DNA of 64,000 nt from Microbulbifer sp. Q7 (GCF_001639145.1 NZ_LROY01000001.1:374501-438500), one strand, 5' to 3'. Positions 8,381 through 16,705 are shown, numbered from the stretch's first letter. Made by a program: numbers and translations. Notes: a model not told the origin generated them from the sequence alone.

Positions 8381-8428
8381 AACGTCGCTGGCGGCTTATC
8401 CGTACGCCCGGCAGCCATCAGCGACGTT
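8381..8428. promoter_or_regulatory. Dyad in the c4/engB divergent promoter region
   Basis: AACGTCGCTG (8381-8390) and CAGCGACGTT (8419-8428) form a perfect 10-bp inverted repeat with a 28-nt centre. It lies midway between the two divergent starts (8341 and 8481), upstream of an AT-rich TATATACT stretch that could be a -10 for engB. It could be an operator or simply a hairpin. Confidence 0.4.
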
Positions 8429-8480
8429 GAAACCGCGGCATTATATACTTGCGCGCCATCTGAGTGTACCGGGAAGACAC

Positions 8481-9143
8481 ATGTCTGAATCCAATGTAGA
8501 ACGAATCAACTTCCGCCGTGCGGAATTTTTAATCAGTGCGCCCACCCTGGCGGAGTGCCCGGAGGATACCGGCGCCGAGGTCGCGTTCGCGGGACGCTCC
8601 AATGCCGGCAAATCCAGCGCCATCAACGCCCTGACCGACAACGGCAAGCTGGCGCGCACCTCCAAGACACCGGGACGCACCCAGCTGATCAACTTCTTTC
8701 GCCTGAGCGAGCAGCAGCGGCTGGTGGATCTGCCGGGCTATGGCTACGCCAAGGTGGCCCGCTCCATGAAAGACGAGTGGCAACGACATCTCGCGTTTTA
8801 CCTGGAACAGCGCCAGTGCCTCAAGGGCCTGGTGCTGCTGATGGACATCCGCCAGCCGCTCAAGGAGTTCGACCTGCAGATGCTCTCCTGGGCAGTCAAC
8901 GCCGGGCTACCGGCACATATTCTGCTGACCAAGGCCGACAAGCTGAAGAACGGGCCCGCCAACAATGTGCGCTTCGCGGTGGAAAAGGAACTGAAGGCAC
9001 TGGAACTGGACAACAACGTCAGCGTACAGATCTTTTCCTCTCCCAAGCGCAAGGGGTTGGGAAAGCTGGAGGCGCGCCTGAATCAGTGGCTGTCGCTGGC
9101 GCCACCAGAGGCACAGGACGACGACAACACAACTCCCGCCTAG
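8481..9143 (+). CDS. engB: Ribosome biogenesis GTPase EngB (YihA/YsxC)
   Basis: 220 aa from the ATG at 8481 (MSESNVERI); the frame is open 38 codons further up, but that part overlaps the promoter region and is not conserved-looking. G motifs in order: GRSNAGKS (G1), SKTPGRTQ (switch I), DLPGYGYA (G3), LTKADK (G4) and FSSPKRKG (G5). Family role: essential GTPase in late assembly of the 50S subunit. Gene order polA - small RNA - engB, with engB convergent to polA, is the same as in enterobacteria and pseudomonads. Confidence 0.96.
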   Translation: MSESNVERINFRRAEFLISAPTLAECPEDTGAEVAFAGRSNAGKSSAINALTDNGKLARTSKTPGRTQLINFFRLSEQQRLVDLPGYGYAKVARSMKDEWQRHLAFYLEQRQCLKGLVLLMDIRQPLKEFDLQMLSWAVNAGLPAHILLTKADKLKNGPANNVRFAVEKELKALELDNNVSVQIFSSPKRKGLGKLEARLNQWLSLAPPEAQDDDNTTPA

Positions 9144-9758
9144 CCTGACCAGCGATCACCGGTGCACCATAAGCCCGTATCTGGAGCCAGTATCGGCTGT
9201 GCGGGCAATGGTGAAATGGCCCGCCAGATTTCGACTAAACTGAAGGTGAGCCCGGTGAATTTGTCGGTGACACCCCACCGCACGGCCATGCACTGGCACC
9301 CGGTGTCGTTCATTGCGGTAACCGGACGCGGCCCGCGATATGGGGCACAGAGTCGGGCGAAGAAAAGTGACGGGCAAAAAAAAGCCGGCAGATTGCAGCT
9401 GCCGGCTAGGGGTCAGTGCCCTTGGGGATGGGCACCTTGGGGAACACGCCCAGGGGGACGGGCGCGCTCTTGGGTTCTCACCCAAATTCCACTGCATCCG
9501 ATGCATTCCCTTCACTACAAAGACTAAGCTGGGCCGCTAAGGTTCCCCACTCTTTTTCTTCGCGCTGCGTTCCGCAGTTCGGATTCGGGAACTGTATCCC
9601 ACAATCTGATTCGCCGGGGGCAAAATATTCTGTTGTTGAGACATTCTTCCCGCTCTGAACCCAATTAACTTCCTTCATGCGCAATTTTTCGCCGATGCAG
9701 ATCATTGCTTGACCAGAGCGGCAGGCAGTTACAGCGTACCCAGACGCAAACGCCAGGC
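9144..9758. other. Long polA-engB intergenic region, no convincing protein gene
   Basis: About 775 bp separate engB and polA. The stretch 9490-9750 is visibly AT-richer than the flanking genes. Short frames exist (for example 75 codons on the minus strand at 9478-9705), but none has a Shine-Dalgarno sequence or a recognisable domain. Two intrinsic terminators pointing in the minus direction (9376-9407 and 9759-9791) indicate at least one small RNA besides the end of polA. A palindrome, TGCATCCGATGCA, occurs near 9492-9504. Confidence 0.6.
9376..9484 (-). ncRNA. Candidate small RNA with C-rich loops and a strong terminator
   Basis: Read on the minus strand: a small hairpin TGGG/CCCA (9471-9484); a GCCC/GGGC hairpin with a CCCCC loop (9448-9463); a 6-bp GTGCCC/GGGCAC hairpin with loop ATCCCCAA (9416-9435); then a perfect 9-bp stem AGCCGGCAG/CTGCCGGCT (9383-9407) followed by eight T (to 9376). 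The octamer CTTGGGGA is repeated on the plus strand at 9421 and 9436. C-rich loops and a strong terminator are typical of Hfq-dependent sRNAs. The 5' end is unknown. Confidence 0.5.
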
Positions 9759-9791
9759 AAAAAAAAGCCCCGAGGGGGGTAGCTTCGGGGC
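9759..9791 (-). terminator. Intrinsic terminator of the polA-adjacent sRNA
   Basis: Seven-bp stem GCCCCGA/TCGGGGC with an 11-nt loop and eight T in the minus direction. It would stop both the candidate sRNA and any polA read-through. Confidence 0.85.
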
Positions 9792-9844
9792 GAGGGGCTT
9801 CTGACTAAGCTTTGGGGGATGATGATGCAATCCAACGATCTTGC
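9759..9844 (-). ncRNA. Candidate Spot 42/ErsA-like small RNA downstream of polA
   Basis: On the minus strand just after polA: a sigma-E-like promoter (9849-9876), then about 85 nt containing an open CATCATCATCCCCC segment, ending in a terminator with stem GCCCCGA/TCGGGGC (9767-9773 with 9785-9791) and eight T (9766-9759). GCTTAGT in the RNA could pair with ACTAAGC at its very 5' end. E. coli spf and Pseudomonas ersA occupy this same polA-engB location and ErsA is driven by the RpoE-type sigma AlgU (established knowledge). I assign homology by position and architecture, not by sequence. Confidence 0.6.
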
Positions 9845-9848
9845 TTAG

Positions 9849-9876
9849 TTAGAGGCCCCCTGATTGCGGGAGTTCC
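9849..9876 (-). promoter_or_regulatory. RpoE/AlgU-like promoter
   Basis: Minus strand: GGAACTC (-35-like, 9876-9870), 16 nt, then TCTAA (-10-like, 9853-9849), matching the extracytoplasmic sigma-E pattern GGAACTT-N16-TCTGA. The predicted start is about 9842-9844. Confidence 0.55.
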
Positions 9877-9917
9877 GCAGGTTCGAAAAAAATTTAAAAA
9901 AATGTAAACCCGATGAC

Positions 9918-12662
9918 TCAGTGCGCCTCATCCCAGTTGACGCCTTCACCGAGATCCGCGATTAACGGCACATCCAGTTCTGCGGCGGCCTGCATCAACT
10001 CGGGAATACGCTTTACGATCAAACCCCGCTCGTTCGCGGGCACTTCCAGCACCAGTTCATCGTGCACCTGCATGATCAGGCGCGACTGCAGCGCTTCCTC
10101 GCGCAACCAGGCATCCACCGCAATCATCGCGCGCTTGATAATGTCCGCTGCGGTGCCCTGCATCGGCGCATTGATCGCGGTGCGCTCGGCGGCCTGACGC
10201 TGCATGCCATTGCGGGAATTGATTTCCGGCAGGTACAGGCGGCGGCCGAACAGGGTTTCCACGTAGCCCTTGTCCGCGGCCTGCTTGCGGGTGTTCTCCA
10301 TGTAAGCGAGGACACCGGGGTAGCGCTGGAAATAACGGTCGATATAGGTCTGGGCATCCGCGCGCGGGATATCCAGCTGCTTGGCGAGGCCGAAAGCACT
10401 CATCCCGTAGATCAGCCCGAAGTTGATGGCTTTCGCTCGGCGACGCTGCTCATCGGACACCTCAGCGGCGGGCACCTCGAACACCTCGGCGGCGGTCGCA
10501 CGGTGAATGTCGGCGCCCTCGGCAAAGGCATCCAACAGGCCTTTATCTCCCGACAGGTGCGCCATGATGCGCAGCTCGATCTGCGAGTAGTCCGCAGCCA
10601 CGATCAGGCTGCCCCCATTGATGCGCGGATCGGCGACGAAGGCCTGGCGAATGCGGCGGCCCTCTTCGGTGCGAATCGGGATATTCTGCAGATTGGGGTC
10701 GCTCGAAGACAGGCGCCCGGTAGCCGCCACCGCCTGGTGATACGAGGTGTGCACACGGCCGCTGGTCGGGTCGATCATTTGCGGCAGCTTGTCGGTGTAT
10801 GTATTTTTCAGTTTGGCCATGCCCCGGTACTGCATGATCAACGCCGGCAGTTTGTGGGAAAGGGCCAGCTCCTGTAGTACCGGCTCCGCGGTGGACGGCG
10901 CCCCCTTGGGGGTCTTCTTGATCACCGGGATCTGGAGTTTTTCAAACAGGATAGCGCCCAGCTGCTTGGTGGAGCCGAGATTGAATTCCTCGCCCGCCTC
11001 GTCGTAGGCGCGCTGTTCGAGCTCGCGCATTTTCTGTTCCAGCTCGCCGGACTGCTTCTTCAGCATGGCCGCATCGATGTAGGCACCATTGCGCTCGATA
11101 TGCACCAGCACGGGTACCAGCGGCATCTCGATTTCGTCGAGCACTTTTTCCAGGCTCGGCTCCTTGGCCAGGCGACCACTCAGCTCCCGGTGCAGGCGCA
11201 GGGTAATATCGGCGTCTTCCGCGGCGTAGGGCCCGGCCTTGTCCAGTTCGATCTGGTTGAAGGTCAGCTGCTTGGCGCCCTTGCCGGCAATATCCTCGAA
11301 CTTGACCGTTGATTCGCCGAGATATTTTTGCGCGAGGCTGTCCATATCGTGCCGGCTGGCGGTGCTGTTCAGCACGTAGGATTCCAGCATGGTGTCGCGT
11401 GCGATGCCGCGCAGCTGGATGGCGTAATTGGCCAGAATATGGCTGTCGTATTTGAGGTTCTGGCCGACTTTTTTATAGCGCTCATCTTCAAGAATCGGCT
11501 TCAGTTTGCCCAGTGCCACGTCGAAGTCCACCTGCGCGGGCGCACCCATGTAGTCGTGGGCAAGGGGCAGGTAAGCGGCCTCACCGGGCTCCACCGCGAA
11601 GCTCACCCCCACCAGTTTGGCCTGCATATAGTTGAGGCTGGTGGTTTCCGTATCAAAGGCGAACACCTCGGCGTTTTTCAGTCGCTCCAGCCAGGCGTCC
11701 AGGGTTTTCTCATCGAGAATAATGCTGTAGTTGCGCTCGACCGCCAGCGCCTCGGCGGCGGATTCCGGCTCGTCGTCACCGCCCAGCTCATCGACCCAGC
11801 TGCGGAACTCCAGCTCGCTAAACATCGCCCGCAGCTTTTCCGTATCCGGCTCGCCATTGGCCAGGGACTCCGGCGCACAATCCATCTCGACATCGGTTTT
11901 GATGGTGGCGAGCAGGTACGACATATCCGCGGCGTCTTTGTGCTCCGCCATTTTCTTGGCCAGGGTCTTGGAGCCGCGGAACCCCAGCGGCGCGATGGCG
12001 TCGAGATTGGCGTAGATGTCTTTCAGGCTGCCCAGACCCTGCAGCAGTGCCAGCGCGGTTTTTTCCCCCACACCCGGAACCCCGGGAATGTTGTCGGCCT
12101 TGTCGCCCATCAAGGCGAGGAAGTCGATGATCAGGTCCGGGCCTACGCCAAACTTTTCCTTCACCCCCTCTTCATCCAGCACGGTGTTGGACATGGTGTT
12201 TACCAGGGTCACACCGGGGCGCACCAGCTGGGCCATGTCCTTGTCGCCGGTGGAGATGATGACGTCGATGCCTTTCTGCTGCGCTTGCACCGCCAGCGTA
12301 CCGATCACATCGTCCGCTTCCACGCCGTCGATCACCAGCCGCGGCAGGCCCATGGCGTCGATGATGTCGTGGATCGGCTGGATCTGCGCGCGCAGGTCGT
12401 CGGGCATGGGGGGGCGGTGCGATTTGTATTCTTCAAACAGCTCATCGCGGAAGGTCTTGCCCTTGGCGTCGAAAACCACGACTACCGGGCTGTCCGGGTG
12501 CTCCTTGAGGTGCTTGCGCAGCATGGAGATCACGCCCCGCACGGCGCCGGTAGGCTGGCCCTGGCTGGTGGCCAGGGGCGGCAGGGCGTGAAAGGCGCGG
12601 TACAGGTAGGAGGAGCCGTCAACCAGAATCAATGGCGCGGAAGGTTTCTTGTCATTGCTCAT
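9918..12662 (-). CDS. polA: DNA polymerase I
   Basis: 914 aa, full length for the family. Residues 1-290 are the 5'-3' flap nuclease ([43 protein letters not shown]). Residues about 325-510 are a 3'-5' exonuclease with [14 protein letters not shown], so the first acidic residues of proofreading are kept. The polymerase domain follows with motif [15 protein letters not shown], motif [16 protein letters not shown] and motif [11 protein letters not shown]. It acts in Okazaki fragment processing and repair. The stop is 42 bp upstream of the candidate sRNA promoter. No oddities in the catalytic residues I can see. Confidence 0.98.
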   Translation of the reverse strand: MSNDKKPSAPLILVDGSSYLYRAFHALPPLATSQGQPTGAVRGVISMLRKHLKEHPDSPVVVVFDAKGKTFRDELFEEYKSHRPPMPDDLRAQIQPIHDIIDAMGLPRLVIDGVEADDVIGTLAVQAQQKGIDVIISTGDKDMAQLVRPGVTLVNTMSNTVLDEEGVKEKFGVGPDLIIDFLALMGDKADNIPGVPGVGEKTALALLQGLGSLKDIYANLDAIAPLGFRGSKTLAKKMAEHKDAADMSYLLATIKTDVEMDCAPESLANGEPDTEKLRAMFSELEFRSWVDELGGDDEPESAAEALAVERNYSIILDEKTLDAWLERLKNAEVFAFDTETTSLNYMQAKLVGVSFAVEPGEAAYLPLAHDYMGAPAQVDFDVALGKLKPILEDERYKKVGQNLKYDSHILANYAIQLRGIARDTMLESYVLNSTASRHDMDSLAQKYLGESTVKFEDIAGKGAKQLTFNQIELDKAGPYAAEDADITLRLHRELSGRLAKEPSLEKVLDEIEMPLVPVLVHIERNGAYIDAAMLKKQSGELEQKMRELEQRAYDEAGEEFNLGSTKQLGAILFEKLQIPVIKKTPKGAPSTAEPVLQELALSHKLPALIMQYRGMAKLKNTYTDKLPQMIDPTSGRVHTSYHQAVAATGRLSSSDPNLQNIPIRTEEGRRIRQAFVADPRINGGSLIVAADYSQIELRIMAHLSGDKGLLDAFAEGADIHRATAAEVFEVPAAEVSDEQRRRAKAINFGLIYGMSAFGLAKQLDIPRADAQTYIDRYFQRYPGVLAYMENTRKQAADKGYVETLFGRRLYLPEINSRNGMQRQAAERTAINAPMQGTAADIIKRAMIAVDAWLREEALQSRLIMQVHDELVLEVPANERGLIVKRIPELMQAAAELDVPLIADLGEGVNWDEAH

Positions 12663-12880
12663 ATACAGATGGAAAGCCGGAGTTGGGTTTGCAGGTCTTT
12701 ATGTTGGGGCACAGGATACCTGCGATCGGTTCTTTTCGCTCCCCTCCTCGCGCTCCACTCCTGCACCGACAGCGGCTTTTTCCGTCCATCGTCAACGCCG
12801 CGCCAGTCATCGCACTGTCGCCCGCCTCTCTCTCACACCTTCTAGGCTTGGTATAGGAAATTTACCGAGAGGTGATCGAG

Positions 12881-13405
12881 ATGGAACCCCGCTACTTACT
12901 GTCGGGTCTGCTGGCCTGCGCCCTGTCCTGCGCAGCCTTTGCCACGGAAGAAACCGATGCCCAGCCGGCCACGGCCGACAAGGCGCCCGAGATCATGGAG
13001 CACGTGGAGGCCGTGGGCTACCCGGTGCCCGCGATCACGCAGGATGCCGACGAGACCGACCGGCGCCTGGTGGCGGAGCAGTTCCGTGAGCAGTCCCGGC
13101 AGGAGCTGCTGCGCGAGCACAACCGCCGCGCACTCATGGACAGCGTGCACAATATCCAGCAGCAACAGCTGGAAGCCTTCCGCACCGCCGGCGAAGGCCA
13201 GGGCAGCGAGGAAGAAACCGCGGAAGTGGTGAAGACCGCGCCCACACAGCAACCATCGGAGCAAGTGGTTCAGGAACCGCTGAACCTGCAGCAACCGGCG
13301 GCGCTGACCATCGAACCGGTTGCGGATGGCGAGGAAGAGGCGACGGCCATCGAGCCCGCGCAGGAGACGCAACAGGCAGAAGAGGCAGCCCAGGAACCCA
13401 GTTAA
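12881..13405 (+). CDS. Secreted coiled-coil/acidic protein of unknown function
   Basis: 174 aa from the ATG at 12881, which has GAGAGG about 9 nt upstream (a GTG at 12872 is in frame but would place the SD inside the gene). The signal peptide MEPRYLLSGLLACALSCAAFA is likely cleaved before TEE. Residues 55-110 are charged and Gln-rich (RLVAEQFREQSRQELLREH, IQQQQLEAF) and probably helical; the C-terminal half is low-complexity Glu/Gln/Ala/Pro. No family recognised. It is divergent from polA and convergent with znuA. In Pseudomonas a different small gene occupies this position. Confidence 0.7.
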   Translation: MEPRYLLSGLLACALSCAAFATEETDAQPATADKAPEIMEHVEAVGYPVPAITQDADETDRRLVAEQFREQSRQELLREHNRRALMDSVHNIQQQQLEAFRTAGEGQGSEEETAEVVKTAPTQQPSEQVVQEPLNLQQPAALTIEPVADGEEEATAIEPAQETQQAEEAAQEPS

Positions 13406-13441
13406 CGTTGGCGGCAATGCCTGCGCGCAATCCCCGGGGCG

Positions 13442-14341
13442 TCAGTGATCCCGGTCCGGAATGGCCCCCAGGCACTGGCGCGCATCCGCCAGTAGCCGGG
13501 CCATGAGATCCGCATAATCGGCATTCTCTGGCAGCGCCGTGCCCAGCGGGTCCAACGCCACATAGTCGAGATTCAGGTGCGCCGCCGTCTGCCGATCGCG
13601 GTCATTGGCTGGCACCTCACCGAACAGACAGCCGTGCACCGGCCCTGCTCCCCGCTTTTGCTGCTTGTCCAACATAGTGCGCGCACCGTGCTGGTGGCCG
13701 GCAGTGGCGCCAAGACTTTCCGTGACGACACCCGCGGGCCCGAAAAACTGGCTGTAAGCTTTGTGGGTGGAGACGATGGGAACATCGCGGTAGGCCCAGA
13801 GCGCGCGGTCCTGCACTTTCTGCAGGTTGGCCATGGCGCGGGAAAAATCACGTGCCCGGGTGCGGAACGCCTCTGCCCGCTGCGGGTTCAGGTGTGCGAG
13901 CCGGTTGGCGATGTGCGCGGCCATCACCGCCGCATTGCGCGGGCGCAACCACAGATGCGGGTCATCCGCGTCGGCACCTTCGAACTCATAGCCACCCGCG
14001 GCGAGCAAGCCCAGCTGTCGATCCGCCGGCAACAGCGACATCTGCCGCGCCAGTACCGATTCCATTTCCGGGCCCAGCCACACCACCAGCTGCGCCGACT
14101 CCATCGCCAGCCGGTCGGCAACCTTGGGGGCGTAGTGATGGGGGTCACCGCCGCGGATCAGCTCCCTGACCTCGATGTCATCCGCGGCGACCTCCCGGGC
14201 AATCATTGCCACCGGCGCAATGCTGGCCAGCAACACCGGCGGCTCCGTGCGAGCCGGGGTTTCGTTACCACAGCCGGCAACCAAGGCGGCGAGAGCAGCG
14301 ATAATCAGGAAACATACGGTTGGGAATGATGGTTTGAACAT
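13442..14341 (-). CDS. znuA: Zinc ABC transporter substrate-binding lipoprotein ZnuA
   Basis: 299 aa from the ATG at 14341, which begins a lipoprotein signal with lipobox LVAGC (Cys24); a frame open 28 codons further up lacks a signal. Metal ligands expected of the cluster A-I family are present: GGDPHHYAPK (His68/69), DDPHLWL (His129), STHKAYSQFF (His193) and ALDPLG (Asp264). The His-rich acidic loop that usually follows the first ligand in ZnuA is missing. The protein would capture Zn2+ in the periplasm and pass it to ZnuB. It is divergent from znuCB across a 175-bp region with two dyads. Confidence 0.88.
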   Translation of the reverse strand: MFKPSFPTVCFLIIAALAALVAGCGNETPARTEPPVLLASIAPVAMIAREVAADDIEVRELIRGGDPHHYAPKVADRLAMESAQLVVWLGPEMESVLARQMSLLPADRQLGLLAAGGYEFEGADADDPHLWLRPRNAAVMAAHIANRLAHLNPQRAEAFRTRARDFSRAMANLQKVQDRALWAYRDVPIVSTHKAYSQFFGPAGVVTESLGATAGHQHGARTMLDKQQKRGAGPVHGCLFGEVPANDRDRQTAAHLNLDYVALDPLGTALPENADYADLMARLLADARQCLGAIPDRDH

Positions 14342-14404
14342 GTAAAGAAGGCCTGGCCGGTACAAAATGGCGCGCAAAATCCCCGCCTCAATTTCGGGGT
14401 CGTG

Positions 14405-14423
14405 GTCATTGCAACACAATGAC
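14405..14423. promoter_or_regulatory. Perfect dyad in the znuA/znuC promoter region
   Basis: GTCATTG-CAACA-CAATGAC: two perfect 7-bp arms with a 5-bp centre, 64 bp upstream of the znuA ATG and about 94 bp upstream of the znuC start. A repressor site is plausible. Confidence 0.4.
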
Positions 14424-14445
14424 ACACCGCAACGTGGGAAAGGGG

Positions 14446-14462
14446 GTGCGATATAATCACAC
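14446..14462 (+). promoter_or_regulatory. Candidate Zur operator overlapping a -10 element upstream of znuC
   Basis: GTGCGAT-ATA-ATCACAC is a near-perfect 7-3-7 dyad (one mismatched pair) and contains TATAAT (14452-14457), which could be the -10 for znuCB. AT-centred dyads overlapping the promoter are typical of Zur control, but the match to a Zur consensus is only approximate and no zur gene is in the window. Confidence 0.4.
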
Positions 14463-14516
14463 CCGGCTTACACTCGCCAGCCGTATCCGCCCATTGCAAC
14501 CCATCTGTCAGCCGAT

Positions 14517-15335
14517 TTGGAGTATCTCCTGAGCTCTTCTGCCCCGCTCATCCGCGCCCACAACCTCGGTCTGGAAATCGCGGGCCGGCAGCTGCTGCAC
14601 GATATTTCGCTGGCATTGCAGCCAGCCGAAATCGTCACCGTGATCGGCCCCAATGGCGCCGGCAAGACGACCCTGCTGCGCCTGCTGCTCGGGCTCAGCA
14701 AGCCCACCAGTGGCACAGTGGAGCGAATCCCCGGCCTTCGTCTTGGCTATATGCCCCAGCGCCTGCAAATTGATGCCACCATGCCGATGACGGTGGGGCG
14801 TTTCCTGCAGCTGGGTATCGAAGGCGTATCGGTGGAGGATGCACTGGCGCGGGTGGCGGCACCCCATCTTGCATCCGCGCGGCTCGCGGATTTATCCGGT
14901 GGCGAGATGCAGCGGGTACTTCTGGCACGGGCAGCGGCGCGCCGGCCGCAACTGCTGGTGCTGGATGAGCCCACCCAGGGTGTCGATGTCGGGGGCCAGA
15001 GTGAGGTTTACCAGCTCATCGCGCAGTTGCGTGACGAGCTTCGCTGCGGCGTGTTGCTGGTGTCCCACGACCTGCACCTGGTGATGGCCGCGACCGACCG
15101 GGTGTTGTGCCTGAATCAGCACATCTGTTGTCACGGTCACCCGGAACAGGTCAGCAAGGACCCGGTCTATCTGGAAATGTTCGGGGACAAGCTCGCCCTG
15201 TATACCCATCACCACAACCACCACCACGATCTCAGTGGCGAGGTGGTGGACGAGCACTGCACGCACGACCACGCCCATGCGGTCACCCCACCCCCGTCCA
15301 GCTCAAACACGCCCGGCAGCGGTAACCACCAGTGA
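14517..15335 (+). CDS. znuC: Zinc ABC transporter ATP-binding protein ZnuC
   Basis: 272 aa if the TTG at 14517 is used. ABC motifs in order: GPNGAGKTT (Walker A), YMPQRL (Q-loop), LSGGEMQRVLLARA (signature), LLVLDEPTQGVD (Walker B) and SHDLH (switch His). The C-terminal tail after about residue 225 is His-rich (THHHNHHHDLS, EHCTHDHAHA), fitting zinc handling. The start is uncertain: GGAG at 14519-14522 lies inside the TTG frame and would better serve a CTG at 14529. The stop overlaps the znuB GTG by 4 bp, so the two are translationally coupled. In Pseudomonas a zur gene lies beside znuC; here it is absent. Confidence 0.92.
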   Translation: MEYLLSSSAPLIRAHNLGLEIAGRQLLHDISLALQPAEIVTVIGPNGAGKTTLLRLLLGLSKPTSGTVERIPGLRLGYMPQRLQIDATMPMTVGRFLQLGIEGVSVEDALARVAAPHLASARLADLSGGEMQRVLLARAAARRPQLLVLDEPTQGVDVGGQSEVYQLIAQLRDELRCGVLLVSHDLHLVMAATDRVLCLNQHICCHGHPEQVSKDPVYLEMFGDKLALYTHHHNHHHDLSGEVVDEHCTHDHAHAVTPPPSSSNTPGSGNHQ

Positions 15336-16138
15336 ACGATTTGTCCCAGCTTCTACACAGCACCTTCCTCTGGTACGCCCTCGCTGCGGGTTTGCTGGTC
15401 GCGGTGGTCAGCGGCCCCCTGGGCTGCTTCGCCGTATGGCGACGGATGGCGTACTTTGGCGATACCCTCGCCCACTCGGCGCTGCTGGGGGTTACCCTCG
15501 GCTTCGTCCTGCATATTCAGCCGACACTCGCCGTGGGCGTGAGCAGCTGCCTGCTGGCGCTGCTGCTGGTGTATTTTCAGCGGCGCCAGAATCTTTCTGT
15601 CGACACCCTGCTGGGTATCCTGTCGCATTCCATGCTGGCGCTGGGGATCGTCACCGTCAGCCTGCTGGAAATCAACGTCGATTTGTTGTCACTGCTGCTG
15701 GGTGACCTGCTGGCGGTATCCGCCCAGGACCTGGTGCTGATGGCATTGGCGGCACTGGTGATCGGGATGTTGCTGCTGCTGCTGTGGCCCAAACTGCTCG
15801 CGTTCACCCTGCACGAGGAACTGGCCGCGGTGGAGGGCGTGCGGGTGGAGTGGATCCGGCTGGCGCTGATGCTGATGCTGGCGCTGCTGATCGCCATTGC
15901 CATGAAGGTGGTGGGTGTACTGTTGATCACCGCACTGTTGATCATTCCCGCCGCCGCGGCGCGGCGCATTTCCACGACCCCGGAACAGATGGCGGGCTTC
16001 GCTTCGTTAATCGGGTGTATCGCCGTACTGCTCGGGCTTGCCGCATCGGTGCTCTGGAACAGCCCCGCAGGACCTTCCATTGTGCTGGCGGCCGGTGGGT
16101 TATTCTTGCTTTGCCAGCTGCGCCCGGCAACCACCTGA
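15332..16138 (+). CDS. znuB: Zinc ABC transporter permease ZnuB
   Basis: 268 aa integral membrane protein of the ABC-3 family with about eight hydrophobic segments. Typical features are GPLGCFAVWRRMAYFGDTLAHSALLG near the N-terminus and MKVVGVLLITALLIIPAAAAR in the second half. The GTG start overlaps the znuC stop (GTGA). It forms the Zn2+ channel of ZnuABC. It ends 16 bp before the stop of the convergent small membrane protein genes. Confidence 0.93.
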   Translation: MNDLSQLLHSTFLWYALAAGLLVAVVSGPLGCFAVWRRMAYFGDTLAHSALLGVTLGFVLHIQPTLAVGVSSCLLALLLVYFQRRQNLSVDTLLGILSHSMLALGIVTVSLLEINVDLLSLLLGDLLAVSAQDLVLMALAALVIGMLLLLLWPKLLAFTLHEELAAVEGVRVEWIRLALMLMLALLIAIAMKVVGVLLITALLIIPAAAARRISTTPEQMAGFASLIGCIAVLLGLAASVLWNSPAGPSIVLAAGGLFLLCQLRPATT

Positions 16139-16154
16139 GCCACCCGCCCGCCGG

Positions 16155-16298
16155 TTACTCCCGCTTCCGCCCGCTGTGGCGCGGCGGGCGCACCCGCTCA
16201 CTGCCGGCCCGGTGAAACCCGTACACGGTGAGCCCGATGCCAATCAGCATGAGTGTGAATACGGCAATCCCAACATAAAGAATCAGAGTGTCTGACAT
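16155..16298 (-). CDS. Small single-pass membrane protein (47 aa)
   Basis: From the ATG at 16298: MSDTLILYVGIAVFTLMLIG and a second half of the same hydrophobic helix, then a basic tail (RVRPPRHSGRKRE) predicted to stay in the cytoplasm. It begins 1 nt after the stop of the 59-aa gene upstream, so the pair is almost certainly cotranscribed and coupled. No family recognised. Confidence 0.6.
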   Translation of the reverse strand: MSDTLILYVGIAVFTLMLIGIGLTVYGFHRAGSERVRPPRHSGRKRE

Positions 16299-16299
16299 G

Positions 16300-16479
16300 T
16301 CACTGCCGCTTAGCCAGTAGTGCGGAAACCTTGGCGTAGATACCGAAGCACAAAATGGACGGTACCCAGATGGCGGTGAACACACCCTGCTCGCGATAGC
16401 CGTTGAACCAGAGGTAACCCGACAGCGCAAAGGCAATCGCAACGGCGAGAAAGATAAACAAGTCCGAGAGCTGGAACAT
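16300..16479 (-). CDS. Small membrane protein (59 aa)
   Basis: From the ATG at 16479: MFQLSDLFIFLAVAIAFALS, a YLWFNGYREQG turn, then a second hydrophobic stretch IWVPSILCFGIYAKVSALL, giving two probable membrane helices. GGAGGCGCCA lies just upstream of the ATG, a good Shine-Dalgarno. The stop TGA is 1 nt from the next ATG (16298). No known function; the compact spacing with its neighbours supports a real operon of tiny membrane proteins. Confidence 0.6.
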   Translation of the reverse strand: MFQLSDLFIFLAVAIAFALSGYLWFNGYREQGVFTAIWVPSILCFGIYAKVSALLAKRQ

Positions 16480-16504
16480 TGGCGCCTCCGTGTCCGTGGA
16501 GTGG

Positions 16505-16705
16505 TTAATCGTGGTAGAAGCCGAGAGCGGCTATCATCAGGCCGGCGATGGCGACAGACGCTGGAATACGCAAACCGGGGATACCGAACACCGAAACCAG
16601 TGAGGGCACCACACCCAGCAGCCCAAGCAGGAACCAGACAACCCACGGCAGAACCAGGGCGAGCCCAAGATAGCCCAGCCAGCGTCGCTTAACGCCCATG
16701 CCCAT
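16505..16705 (-). CDS. Small membrane protein (66 aa)
   Basis: From the ATG at 16705 (a second ATG two codons in is possible): MGMGVKRRWLGYLGLALVLP then WVVWFLLGLLGVVPSLVS, FGIPGLRIPASVAIAGLMIAA: two or three hydrophobic segments and a short cytoplasmic start with KRR. It ends 25 bp before the 59-aa gene. No family recognised. Confidence 0.55.
   Translation of the reverse strand: MGMGVKRRWLGYLGLALVLPWVVWFLLGLLGVVPSLVSVFGIPGLRIPASVAIAGLMIAALGFYHD

Noticed and set aside
9416..9463. Plus-strand reading of the hairpins as RsmY/Z-like GGA loops
   Set aside because: Loops do contain GGGGA, but the terminator with its U tract points in the minus direction, so the RNA should be read on that strand.
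9478..9705. 75-codon minus-strand frame in the polA-engB spacer
   Set aside because: No Shine-Dalgarno, no recognisable domain, and it ends inside the sRNA candidate; cannot be supported as a protein.
11328..12845. 505-codon plus-strand frame over polA
   Set aside because: Antisense shadow of polA, rich in His/Gly/Val from reversed codons; no known domain.
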